This document shows positions 24,624-32,615 of a stretch of 64,000 nt of DNA, one piece after another. A program made the position numbers and the translations under genes. This stretch comes from a virus, in IMG/VR virus record IMGVR_UViG_3300009168_000041, positions 23,601 through 87,600 of that record; one strand, given 5' to 3'. The stretch's first letter is position 1. Every line of letters begins with the position of its first letter. Below the pieces are notes generated by a model, which ran no database searches, had not been told where the DNA came from, and worked only from the letters and a program-made list of their open reading frames with translations.

Positions 24624-25136
24624 ATGTCCAACACCCTTGAAGCGACGGTCACTTGCGGGGCTCAATGGAGCTTTGAGCGGTCTGATGATATCGGAACCGC
24701 CAGGGACGCAAGCAGCGTGTCGCAAACCACGGAATATGCCAATGGCGAAGACGCCAGCCAAGCGACTGTCATTTTTCGCGACCGCCTCACGCTTACCCTG
24801 GCTGACACAACTCACGACATCGACTTGAAAACAGCCATAGATATCTACGGCGATGCCTGTGCTATGACGAGTGTGCGGGCGATTTACCTGAAAAACCGCA
24901 GTGCCGTCTCTGGCGATTGGGTGCGAATCGGGCCGCAGAGTGCCGCTAATGCACTCGCGAAGCCGTGGGGGTTCGTTGCCGCCGGATACAACCGGATTGG
25001 ATGCGGGGCAGTATTCTGCTTGAACGACCCAATCGACGGGTTCCCGGTAACTGATACTGCCAAGGTGGTTCGTATCAAGCATGATGGCGCGTCTTACTCC
25101 CTGGTTGTGGACATTGCAATCGTGGGGGTGCGGTAA
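24624..25136 (+). CDS. Tail-region protein without Ser-rich tail (tandem family member 2)
   Basis: 170 aa, almost exactly one copy of the shared domain: ATVTCGAQWSFERSDD, VRAIYLKNRSAVSGD, IGCGAVFCLNDPIDGFPV and VVRIKHDGASYSLVV. It ends where the sister proteins begin their Ser-rich tails. Its TAA overlaps the next ATG by one base. Confidence 0.6.
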   Translation: MSNTLEATVTCGAQWSFERSDDIGTARDASSVSQTTEYANGEDASQATVIFRDRLTLTLADTTHDIDLKTAIDIYGDACAMTSVRAIYLKNRSAVSGDWVRIGPQSAANALAKPWGFVAAGYNRIGCGAVFCLNDPIDGFPVTDTAKVVRIKHDGASYSLVVDIAIVGVR

Positions 25137-26200
25137 TGGCTGTTACCAAAAATCTTAACGCGACAACGACGGGCGGCGTCAAGTGGACGTTCTCAAAAGC
25201 CCAGGGGCTAGAGACGGCATCGGAAACCGTAACCTACTTCGGTGGCAGTACGCTCATTGGGGCGGGGCAAGTTTATACCGCCGACGTGACGCTGACGGAC
25301 GCCTCAATCAATCTGGATGTCGTATTGACCGGCGTTGGCGCACCGGATGATATCTACGGCGATGTGTTGGCGTTCAACCAGCTTATGGCCCTGGTTGTGT
25401 GGAATCGCTCGACCACGCCCGGGGATATGCTCAAGGTGGGGCCGATTCTCGCGTCCAATCCGCTGACAGAGCCGTGGGCCACATCCGATGGCATGAATGC
25501 AATCGGCCCCGGCGGCTCTCTCGTTATCGACAATCCGCTGGACGGGTACGACGTGGCGGCCGGAACGTCGGTTATTCGCATTCAGTACCAAGGTGTCAGC
25601 GGCTCGATTCGCGTCGGCGTGGCGGTCATCGGCTCAATTTCGACAGAGCTTGAGGAATCCAGTTCGTCGTCTGTCTCGTCATCGTCGAGTACCAGCACAT
25701 CGTCCGCGTCTTCTAGCAGCACGAGTTCCTCGTCTACTAGTTCGTCCAGCACAAGCAGCACGCTTCATATTCCGGAATCGAGTTCGTCATACTCGACGCT
25801 CTCGGACGTTAGTGAAAGCAGCAGCAGTACGGCCGGTGCTTCCTGGTCGTCATCGTCAAGTAGCTCATCGAAGTCGGTATCCAGTTCTTCAACTTCATCG
25901 TCCAGCACGGCAGAAGCAAGCTGGTCGTCTTCGTCTACTTCGGCAAGTTCTGCTTCTAGCTCGTCATCGTCTTCTGAGTCGCTGTCAAGTAAGAGCAGTA
26001 TGTCATCGTCGGCGTCAACGAGCAGCACGGCCCAGCAATCGTGGTCCAGTTCATCGAGCACCGGTCTTGAAAAATCAAGCAGTTCTCAGTCCAACACTAT
26101 GTCGGCATCCACTGCTACAAGTACATCGACAGAGGCACAGTGGTTCTATTCGTCGTCGTCGAGTCAATCCACAACGAGTACCTCGTCACCACCACCCTAA
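25136..26200 (+). CDS. Tail-region protein with long Ser-rich C-terminus (tandem family member 3)
   Basis: 354 aa. Shared domain in the first ~165 residues (ATTTGGVKWTFSKAQ, MALVVWNRSTTPGDM, IGPGGSLVIDNPLDGYDV, VIRIQYQGVSGSIRV), then ~185 residues of Ser/Thr with recurring STAGASWSSSS, STAEASWSSSS and STAQQSWSSSS units, the same motif as in the 14365 protein. A common modification or assembly signal is implied. Confidence 0.62.
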   Translation: MAVTKNLNATTTGGVKWTFSKAQGLETASETVTYFGGSTLIGAGQVYTADVTLTDASINLDVVLTGVGAPDDIYGDVLAFNQLMALVVWNRSTTPGDMLKVGPILASNPLTEPWATSDGMNAIGPGGSLVIDNPLDGYDVAAGTSVIRIQYQGVSGSIRVGVAVIGSISTELEESSSSSVSSSSSTSTSSASSSSTSSSSTSSSSTSSTLHIPESSSSYSTLSDVSESSSSTAGASWSSSSSSSSKSVSSSSTSSSSTAEASWSSSSTSASSASSSSSSSESLSSKSSMSSSASTSSTAQQSWSSSSSTGLEKSSSSQSNTMSASTATSTSTEAQWFYSSSSSQSTTSTSSPPP

Positions 26201-26282
26201 TCAATAAACCGTAAACACATATCGAGGGCGCGGAAAGCTGGTGCGGTGCAATGCGTTTCTCAAGCAATAAGGAGCCACCGCA

Positions 26283-26675
26283 ATGGCTGCATACAGTGGA
26301 CAGAACGGAAAGGTCTTGGCCGGTGCCGTAACGCTTGCCGAGATCACCAAATGGACCTTCGACCCGAAGGCCAACATCAGCAAATGGGCGTCCAGCACAA
26401 CGCCCGGTTACAAGAAGGCCGTAGCCGGCGTCAAGGACGGGGCCGGCGGGTTCGACTTCAAGGTCGATAACACCGTGGCACCATACTTGGAGAGCCAGGG
26501 GGTCAAGGAAGGGGACAGCGTGACCTTGAACCTGTATCTCGATGCCACGCGATACTTCATCGTGCCGGCCTACATCGAGTCGCACCACTACGAAGTGGAT
26601 ATGGATGAGGGGCCGGTCGTTTCCGGCTCGGCGACATTCACCACGAATGGCGCTTGGACGCCCCCGACAACCTGA
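26283..26675 (+). CDS. Major tail (tube) protein
   Basis: 130 aa. Features typical of the small TP901/phi-type tube proteins: GKVLAGAVTLAEITKWTFDP, then SWAS-like KWASSTTPGYKKAVAGVKDG, a beta-rich centre (GDSVTLNLYLDATRYFIV) and VSGSATFTTNGAW at the end. The position directly before the chaperone pair and tape measure is canonical. Start supported by aaggagccaccgcaatg. Confidence 0.8.
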   Translation: MAAYSGQNGKVLAGAVTLAEITKWTFDPKANISKWASSTTPGYKKAVAGVKDGAGGFDFKVDNTVAPYLESQGVKEGDSVTLNLYLDATRYFIVPAYIESHHYEVDMDEGPVVSGSATFTTNGAWTPPTT

Positions 26676-26714
26676 TATTACTAACCTAACACCATGACAA
26701 AAAGGACGTAACCA

Positions 26715-27257
26715 ATGGATGGATTAGGGCGAGCGATCGGCGCGGGTGTGCCAATTCAGTTCAGTGGCGAGACTCTGATTCTCGATCCCGTGACGGTCAG
26801 CGACTTTGGCCTTATCGAGCAAGAGCTTTTGTCGCGTCGGCCAAACCCAATGGACCTGACCAGGAAGGAGGCCCAGGCGTTCATTTTGGACGCGGCCAAA
26901 CTTGGAAGTAGTGCCGAAGATGAATTTCTGCGCAAGCAGTACATTGCTATGGCAGAAAAGATCATGGCTGACGGCATGGCGGCGGCTCGCAAAGCGAATG
27001 GAATTAAGCCGACAGAGGTGGCCGAGTGGCTCGATACGTTCGACGGGGTTCAGTTCACCCTCTGGCTGAAGCTCGACCAGCGGTATCCAGACCGGTTCTT
27101 CACGCTCGACAAAATCAAGGAGGTCATGCAGTCGATGCAGGAGGATGAAATCGAGCGGCTGAAGAAGCTTCGCGACCAGGCGAGCGGGCTCGACGAACTG
27201 GGAAACTCGACTGGCCCGACCTCCAAGGCTCCGGGGGCCGGGCAAACTGGCGTCTGA
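26715..27257 (+). CDS. Tail assembly chaperone (gpG-like)
   Basis: 180 aa, helical and charged, with TLILDPVTVSDFGLIEQELL and LDTFDGVQFTLWLKLDQRY. It sits in the gpG slot and ends in a flexible tail. A GGGAAAC slippery heptamer at 27200-27206, in the correct phase (G GGA AAC), would let ribosomes enter the -1 frame and add the downstream domain, as in lambda G-GT. It chaperones the tape measure during tail assembly. Confidence 0.75.
   Translation: MDGLGRAIGAGVPIQFSGETLILDPVTVSDFGLIEQELLSRRPNPMDLTRKEAQAFILDAAKLGSSAEDEFLRKQYIAMAEKIMADGMAAARKANGIKPTEVAEWLDTFDGVQFTLWLKLDQRYPDRFFTLDKIKEVMQSMQEDEIERLKKLRDQASGLDELGNSTGPTSKAPGAGQTGV
27200..27206 (+). promoter_or_regulatory. -1 programmed frameshift site GGGAAAC
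   Basis: The heptamer fits X_XXY_YYZ in the zero frame (ctG GGA AAC) and differs from lambda's GGGAAAG only at the last base. Confidence 0.75.
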
Positions 27258-27499
27258 TACTGCGGGAATTGGCCGAATGCGATGGCCACTATGACGCAGA
27301 AACGGTAGGCAAGTGGACGTGGTATCAATTCCGCATGTACACCTGCGATAAGAAGATGCTGCGAGGCAACAAGATGGAATTCGACAGTCTTGAGGCGGCA
27401 CGGGAAGCCGTTGAAAAGATGAAGGCAGAGCGGCTGCAAAAGTTTGACCGGCCGGAGAGCCAATCCGAGGGTGAGGGTAAGTGTGAGGGTGCGTCATGA
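27206..27499 (+). CDS. Frameshift extension of the tail chaperone (gpT-like domain)
   Basis: The -1 frame entered after the GGGAAAC site reads LDWPDLQGSGG, RANWRLILRELAECDGHYD and then ETVGKWTWYQFRMY to the stop at 27497-27499. It has no good independent start near 27206, and coding-like sequence extends upstream of the first ATG-like codons, as expected for a gpT domain made only as a GT fusion. The stop overlaps the tape measure ATG (ATGA). Confidence 0.7.
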   Translation, partial: LDWPDLQGSGGRANWRLILRELAECDGHYDAETVGKWTWYQFRMYTCDKKMLRGNKMEFDSLEAAREAVEKMKAERLQKFDRPESQSEGEGKCEGAS

Positions 27500-29091
27500 C
27501 TGCCCTGGCTGAAGCCTACGTAACGATCCGCGCAGACGATGCCCGACTGCCTGGCGAACTGAATAAGGTTCAGTCGATGTTTGGCCGGGCGGCCGACAAC
27601 ATCGCGGCCAAGTTTGCCATGACGGGCTATGTGTTCCGGAGGTTAGTGGACGTTGGAAAGGAATTTGCCCATGCCGTGGCTTCCGAGGAGGAAGAGGCGT
27701 CCAAGTTCGCGGCCATCGTGGACGCGAGCGGGCGCGGCGAGTATTTCCGGCAAATGGTATCGCGGTTTGGCGAGGCGAGCGAAGCGGCCACCGCATTCAG
27801 CAGCGACGCTGTGCGGGCCGCGGCCACGGCGATCGCGTCATTTCAGACGCTTGGCGATGACACGCTCGGACAGGTACTAAAGGCATCGCGGGATGTGACG
27901 GCGTTGTTCGGCGGCGACTTCGCGATGAATGCTCGCACGTTAGCGATGGTGCTGGAGCGGCCGGAAATGGCGAACCGGCGGCTGCGGTCAATGAAAATCA
28001 GTCTGACGGCGGCGGAGCAGCAGTACATCAAGACGCTCATGGAATCGGGGCGGCTTGCCGAGGCCCAGGCGGCGGTCATGGAGGTAGTGACGCGCAAGAC
28101 AGCCAACGGTGCCGAGAGAATGGCGGGGACGCTGGTGTCATTGTGGAGGCGGGTACGGATACAGGTGGAGGAAACCGCTGAGTCGATTGGCGTCAAGATG
28201 GCGGATTCGCTGAAAGCGGCAGCAAACGCGGCGATTGACTTTATGAAGAGCGTTCGCTGGTTGGTTGAAGGCGATACGCTGGTAGGCAAGTTGACGATGG
28301 TTGCGGCAAAGTTCCTTGCGTTGGGTATGGCCGTCAACGTCGTGGCGGCCGTCTGGGTATCCGTTCGGTCGATTTTGTTCGGCACCATGCCGTGGTGGAT
28401 GTGGCTGGCTGCCGGAATCACGGCGGTGGTGACAAGCCTTTTCGATATGAAGGACATTTTGGGGGCAATCCAAAACCCGTGGGTTTTGTGGATCGCAGGA
28501 CTGACGGCGGCGGTACTTGTGTTGCCGAAATTGATTCGACTGATGAAGGAATTGTATGTTGCCATTGTGGCTGTTGGTTGGTCGATCAAAACGGCAGGGT
28601 GGGGAGCATTGCTCGGGGCGTCGGCTTCGGCAGGCGTTGTTGGTGGCGTAGTCGGCGGCGGCATCTTAGCGGCAGGTGGCTTAAAGTCGCTATACGAAAA
28701 GATGGTAGGAGCAAATACGGAAGAGATGACCCCAGACGTGGCTTCCAGGTTCAGAAAACAAGGCGGCGTATTTGGATACCTTCTAGGGCCAGAACCAAGC
28801 GGAGACACCAGTAAGGGCACTGTGATATCCAAGTGGATTGCGGATGCATTCGGACAGATATCAGGTCTTGCGTCTAAAGCATTTCCTGGAATTGGCGGCG
28901 GTGCCGGAGGGGCATCCAAGGGGGTTGGGTTCGTAGACGTTGTTCAGTGGTCCAGCCAATTTCAAGAGGCCATTCTAAAGAAAAGCGACCCTGTAGTCGG
29001 TGCCATAGAAGACAACACATCGGCTACGCGAGACGTTGAAACCGCAGTCAATCGTATGCGAGGGGATATGGGGGGAGGAACCTATCCGTGA
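27496..29091 (+). CDS. Tape measure protein
   Basis: 531 aa, short for the family; at roughly 1.5 angstrom per residue it predicts a tail of about 80 nm. The N-terminus (YVTIRADDARLPGELNKVQSM) is typical of tape measures. Helical segments, a hydrophobic middle with several membrane-like helices (MWLAAGITAVVTSLF, VLWIAGLTAAVLVLPKLIRL) and a Gly/Ala-rich stretch follow. It sets tail length and may help DNA enter the cell. Confidence 0.82.
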   Translation: MTALAEAYVTIRADDARLPGELNKVQSMFGRAADNIAAKFAMTGYVFRRLVDVGKEFAHAVASEEEEASKFAAIVDASGRGEYFRQMVSRFGEASEAATAFSSDAVRAAATAIASFQTLGDDTLGQVLKASRDVTALFGGDFAMNARTLAMVLERPEMANRRLRSMKISLTAAEQQYIKTLMESGRLAEAQAAVMEVVTRKTANGAERMAGTLVSLWRRVRIQVEETAESIGVKMADSLKAAANAAIDFMKSVRWLVEGDTLVGKLTMVAAKFLALGMAVNVVAAVWVSVRSILFGTMPWWMWLAAGITAVVTSLFDMKDILGAIQNPWVLWIAGLTAAVLVLPKLIRLMKELYVAIVAVGWSIKTAGWGALLGASASAGVVGGVVGGGILAAGGLKSLYEKMVGANTEEMTPDVASRFRKQGGVFGYLLGPEPSGDTSKGTVISKWIADAFGQISGLASKAFPGIGGGAGGASKGVGFVDVVQWSSQFQEAILKKSDPVVGAIEDNTSATRDVETAVNRMRGDMGGGTYP

Positions 29092-30035
29092 GCGGAACAA
29101 TCACAATACCAGCTTCTGGTGGAAGCTTCGATATTGAGGAACTTGACGGCCCAAAGCTTTCGGGAACGCGCGACGGGCCCACCGGCATCCGCACCTTTAA
29201 GGTGCCGTGGACAAAAGTGGAGGCGTTTTTGGGATACGTCTTTCCTCCTATCGTCAATCGCGGCACGGCATGGTCGTTTCCCGACCCGCAGACATTCACT
29301 TTGGGCACCAGTCCGTCGTTTAGTCATCTGTTGGCAATCGCCTATGAAGTCGAGCCCTTCGATCCAGATGCGACGACTGGAATAGACGCGAACAATTTGC
29401 GGAACTATCTTGATACCGTCGGGTCCAGAATAACAATCTCCTATGGACCGGCACCATACGACAAAAGCCGAAAGGACTGGATTGCCAAGGGGTCGTCTCT
29501 GTGCGTCGATTGGTCTACGGAATTTTCCGCCCAAATGCTGCGGCTAGGAAAGCCAGGATGGGTGTGGGTAACGCAGGTATCGAAGCCGCCTATCAAAAGC
29601 GAAGAGGTTTCTTTGGGAAAGATGGTTCCGTGCGAGGAGCACAACCTGGAGTGGTTGTATGTTCCCGAGCCGCCGCTCAATACGATCCGTGCTACGATCG
29701 GATGCGTGAACAATGATAAGTTCTTGTTCAACGCGCCGCCGGAGACGCTCTTGCTTGTCGGCGCGCGGACGAGACGGTCGTGGACGGTCACCGGGCAGGA
29801 GTGCTACACAGTGAGCTATAAGATCCTCGACAGGTGGATCAAGTCATCCGTGCAGCCTTACGTGGGGTGGAATTTCGTGTGGAATCCCGACAGGAACCCG
29901 CCGGGATGGGACCAGCCGGCGTATGCCAGTGGGTCAAGCGGCTCTGACAACTACGACAGTTACCTGTACAAGCGAATGGACTTCAAGGATTTGTTTAAGC
30001 GTGACGACACCTTCGACGTGAAGCAGCAAAACTGA
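29088..30035 (+). CDS. Distal tail protein candidate
   Basis: 315 aa, GTG start overlapping the tape measure stop. Begins GTITIPASGGSFDIEELDG, then a beta-rich chain with NTIRATIGCVNNDKFLF and YTVSYKILDRW. By position it is the distal tail or baseplate hub component. The family is not recognised. Confidence 0.5.
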   Translation: MSGTITIPASGGSFDIEELDGPKLSGTRDGPTGIRTFKVPWTKVEAFLGYVFPPIVNRGTAWSFPDPQTFTLGTSPSFSHLLAIAYEVEPFDPDATTGIDANNLRNYLDTVGSRITISYGPAPYDKSRKDWIAKGSSLCVDWSTEFSAQMLRLGKPGWVWVTQVSKPPIKSEEVSLGKMVPCEEHNLEWLYVPEPPLNTIRATIGCVNNDKFLFNAPPETLLLVGARTRRSWTVTGQECYTVSYKILDRWIKSSVQPYVGWNFVWNPDRNPPGWDQPAYASGSSGSDNYDSYLYKRMDFKDLFKRDDTFDVKQQN

Positions 30036-30982
30036 TGAACGCCGACTACATTCGCAAGTATGACATTCCAATTCCTGGTCGGGCACCCCACGGCGCTCCG
30101 GTTGGAATTCGGCGCGCATTTCAGCGGGAGAATATAGGAGATTTGCGATCACTGCTTGAAGGCGTCAACGAATCGGTCGGGATTGACGCCAGTGTGCCGC
30201 AACAAACTCTCATCATCCAACTCATGGAACTTGACGAGGATTTGCCGGCTTATGACGAATCAGCAACGCCAGACGACAATGGCGTCATGCCGTGGGACGG
30301 CAAGAAGGCGACGCCGCTATACTGGGACGCCGCGGGGAAGAAGTTTGCGCGGATCGAGTCGCAACAGAAGTTGAACGTGTGCAACCCGTATGAGTTACGG
30401 CATTACCATTATCATGACCGCGTGCCACTCCTGTATCTTCCGCAAGCGGTAAAGTGGGTGCCAACTCGATACGGAGAGGAATCCACTGGTGTCGTCATCG
30501 CGAATCCATCTCAGATGACCATTCCAAGTGATGGTTCGGCTGCACACATTAAATGGGAGTTAGGCGCATACGGCGCGTATGGTCCAGATGGCACTTCCAT
30601 TGACGACAACGGAGATATCGTACTTTCTCCATCATGGAGCGGCACGCTTCTGAAAGCACACTTCAATCTGGTGACATACGGGCCGTGGGCTTCAGGAGAG
30701 GGACCGTGGCATGGTCTTGTAATGTTTGGTCGTTATAGCGGTTCGTCTTCAGGCTCGGGCGCGTTATCCTCAATAATCGCGTCAGCACAAACCAATTTCT
30801 ATCCAGGAGGATCCAGCGGTAACGTCGGGTACCATGTGCTCTCTGGCTTTGAGATATTCATCCCGGTAGGCGACGGAGAAACACTCTCCTATGGAATCAT
30901 GCAATTGAAGGGAAGCACCAATCCTTCAATTACTCCCATCGGTCTTACGTCGGGAGTATGTTACATTGAGCCCGTTGTGTAG
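30035..30982 (+). CDS. Tail tip / receptor-binding candidate
   Basis: 315 aa. Polar N-terminal half, then a beta-rich C-terminal half with Gly/Ser-rich loops (GRYSGSSSGSGALSS) typical of adhesion modules. Last gene of the tail operon. The sequence after about 30430 is AT-richer than the first half, suggesting a swapped C-terminal domain. Confidence 0.5.
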   Translation: MNADYIRKYDIPIPGRAPHGAPVGIRRAFQRENIGDLRSLLEGVNESVGIDASVPQQTLIIQLMELDEDLPAYDESATPDDNGVMPWDGKKATPLYWDAAGKKFARIESQQKLNVCNPYELRHYHYHDRVPLLYLPQAVKWVPTRYGEESTGVVIANPSQMTIPSDGSAAHIKWELGAYGAYGPDGTSIDDNGDIVLSPSWSGTLLKAHFNLVTYGPWASGEGPWHGLVMFGRYSGSSSGSGALSSIIASAQTNFYPGGSSGNVGYHVLSGFEIFIPVGDGETLSYGIMQLKGSTNPSITPIGLTSGVCYIEPVV

Positions 30983-30998
30983 CATCGATAGTATCCGG

Positions 30999-31463
30999 CT
31001 ACCACATTCCCTCTCCAGGAACGGGCGTATAGAGTGGAACGTAGGCTCCTGATATCTGGCAAGTTCCGTTGCCGCCGAAAGTCGCATTGACGTTTGCCGG
31101 TAGTGCCGAGCGAGGATGGAGAATAGCACCTTGCCAGACTGCGCAAACGGGAGACGGATTCCATGCCAGCGTCCAGTAGTAGCCTGCGCTGGACCAAAAC
31201 AAGACGCTTTCGGGCCGCCAATTGATTGCGGTTCCCGTGGCCGAAACGTACACCGTCACGTAAACCTGCCAAGGGCCAAGTTGCTTCACCACGGTTCTTC
31301 GGTACACCGTCATGCCGGATTGGATGCTATCAAGCACGAGAGTGTAATGGCCGTTCAGCGGGGAATTTATCCGCGAATTGTCTTGGACTCCGCTGATTGT
31401 AACCTCGCACGTTCCGACCGATTGAAACAGCGCGACCGACAGGAAAAGACCAAACAGATTCAT
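30999..31463 (-). CDS. Secreted protein on the minus strand
   Basis: 154 aa from the ATG at 31463, preceded by ggaaggag at good spacing. MNLFGLFLSVALFQSVGTCEV looks like a signal peptide. The rest is a beta-rich chain with several Cys (CEV, VCAVW, TCQIS) that could form disulfides. One of two minus-strand genes in the window and not part of the IS element, so it is a candidate morphon/lysogenic-conversion gene. Function unknown. Confidence 0.6.
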   Translation of the reverse strand: MNLFGLFLSVALFQSVGTCEVTISGVQDNSRINSPLNGHYTLVLDSIQSGMTVYRRTVVKQLGPWQVYVTVYVSATGTAINWRPESVLFWSSAGYYWTLAWNPSPVCAVWQGAILHPRSALPANVNATFGGNGTCQISGAYVPLYTPVPGEGMW

Positions 31464-31577
31464 GGAACACTCCTTCCCGGCGAGCCGGGAGAAAACGAGC
31501 CTTGCCACCGCCACCAGCCGCGGCTAGGCTTTGGGGTAGAAGAGTCGGCATGACCTTCGCCTCATCGCCGATTCTCT

Positions 31578-31604
31578 GAGCCCGGCGGACCACCCGCTGG
31601 GCTC
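31578..31604 (+). terminator. Hairpin terminator candidate
   Basis: gagccc/gggctc outer arms (31578-31583 with 31599-31604) plus a partly paired ggcgg/ccgct inner stem, followed by ttctatttta. Confidence 0.5.
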
Positions 31605-31732
31605 TTCTATTTTACTCGGCCGGCAATCGCCAGTGTCAATAATCCCGTCGCGAATTCTACCGCCGAATTCCGCTGCGGTTATTTATTGTCGGTTATGGGT
31701 GGCATTATCCATTCGGATTTCGCCAGTTTCCC

Positions 31733-31762
31733 TTGACTTTACTACCCGCAATCGGCGAAACT
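31733..31762 (+). promoter_or_regulatory. Promoter in front of the second modification cassette
   Basis: TTGACT at 31733-31738, an 18-nt spacer containing tacccgc, and GAAACT at 31757-31762. Same layout as the 13999 promoter, so the two operons may share regulation. Confidence 0.5.
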
Positions 31763-31841
31763 ACTCCCTTGGCGGTCTGGATGCCTATTCTCACGGCACC
31801 AGACGCCAGCATTACAGGCATTTGTCGTTCAGGGCGAGAAC

Positions 31842-32615
31842 ATGATGCCGGTCTTCCCACCCATCCAAGCTACTCCAGCTTGTCTAGTCGTTATCCCGGC
31901 CAGGATGGAATCCCAGCGATTCCCCGGCAAACCGCTGGCCGACGCGGCGGGCCACCCGCTTATCTGGCACGCCTGGCACGCCGCTGTGACGTGGCCGCGG
32001 GCTACGTCTGTGGTTGTAGCATCCCCGGATGACGCGATTCTGGACGCAGCCAGGGCGTTTGGCGCGGTCACTCAGCATACCTCCCCAGATTGCCGGTGCG
32101 GCAGTCAGCGGGCATTCGAGGTGTGGCAGCGAAACCCGAAATACCCAGTCTTGATAAACCTCCAGGCGGACGAGCCGCTCGTCACCCACGAAATGTTGGA
32201 TGCTTTGGCGTTTGCCGCCCGGCCGCAAGGCGGCACCACCATTGCCACACTGGCCGCCTCGTTTCCGGCCGGGCTGCCGACGCCGGACCCCAATGAAGTC
32301 AAGGTGATTTCCAGTCGTTTCGGCCGGGCCCTCTATTTCACCCGACATCCCATCGTCGGATCGCAGCGGCACATCGGCGTCTATGCGTTCAGCGGGCGAG
32401 GGATCTCGTTCATCAGCAACATTCCTGAGTCGGCGATTGGGGCGGCCGAGCGTCTGGAGCAGCTCGACTGGCTTGACGCGGGTTGGGACATACACGTGCA
32501 TAAGATTTCCGAGGCCCCGCTGAGCGTGAATACGCCGAGGGACTTGGATCGGTTGAAAGAGCGGTTGAAAGAACGGTTGAATGAGCAGACGAAAGAACAA
32601 GGGGAGGCAGCTTGA
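31842..32615 (+). CDS. kdsB: KdsB-like CMP-sugar synthetase
   Basis: 257 aa, close to the usual KdsB length. VVIPARMESQRFPGKPLAD is the nucleotide-binding motif. LINLQADEPLV matches the metal-binding NxQGDEP box with Ala for Gly. VKVISSRFGRALYFTRHPI, RHIGVYAFSG and LEQLDWLDAGWDIHVH follow family order. It activates an acid sugar such as Kdo with CTP. Host KdsB serves LPS; in a phage beside transferases it more likely feeds phage glycosylation. The C-terminus carries a tandem RLKERLKERLNE repeat. Confidence 0.82.
   Translation: MMPVFPPIQATPACLVVIPARMESQRFPGKPLADAAGHPLIWHAWHAAVTWPRATSVVVASPDDAILDAARAFGAVTQHTSPDCRCGSQRAFEVWQRNPKYPVLINLQADEPLVTHEMLDALAFAARPQGGTTIATLAASFPAGLPTPDPNEVKVISSRFGRALYFTRHPIVGSQRHIGVYAFSGRGISFISNIPESAIGAAERLEQLDWLDAGWDIHVHKISEAPLSVNTPRDLDRLKERLKERLNEQTKEQGEAA

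Larger units (their letters stand above)
31464..31841. other. Intergenic region with divergent signals
   Basis: 378 bp between the minus-strand gene and the second cassette. It holds a hairpin (31578-31604) and a rightward promoter (31733-31762). No credible gene. Confidence 0.5.
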
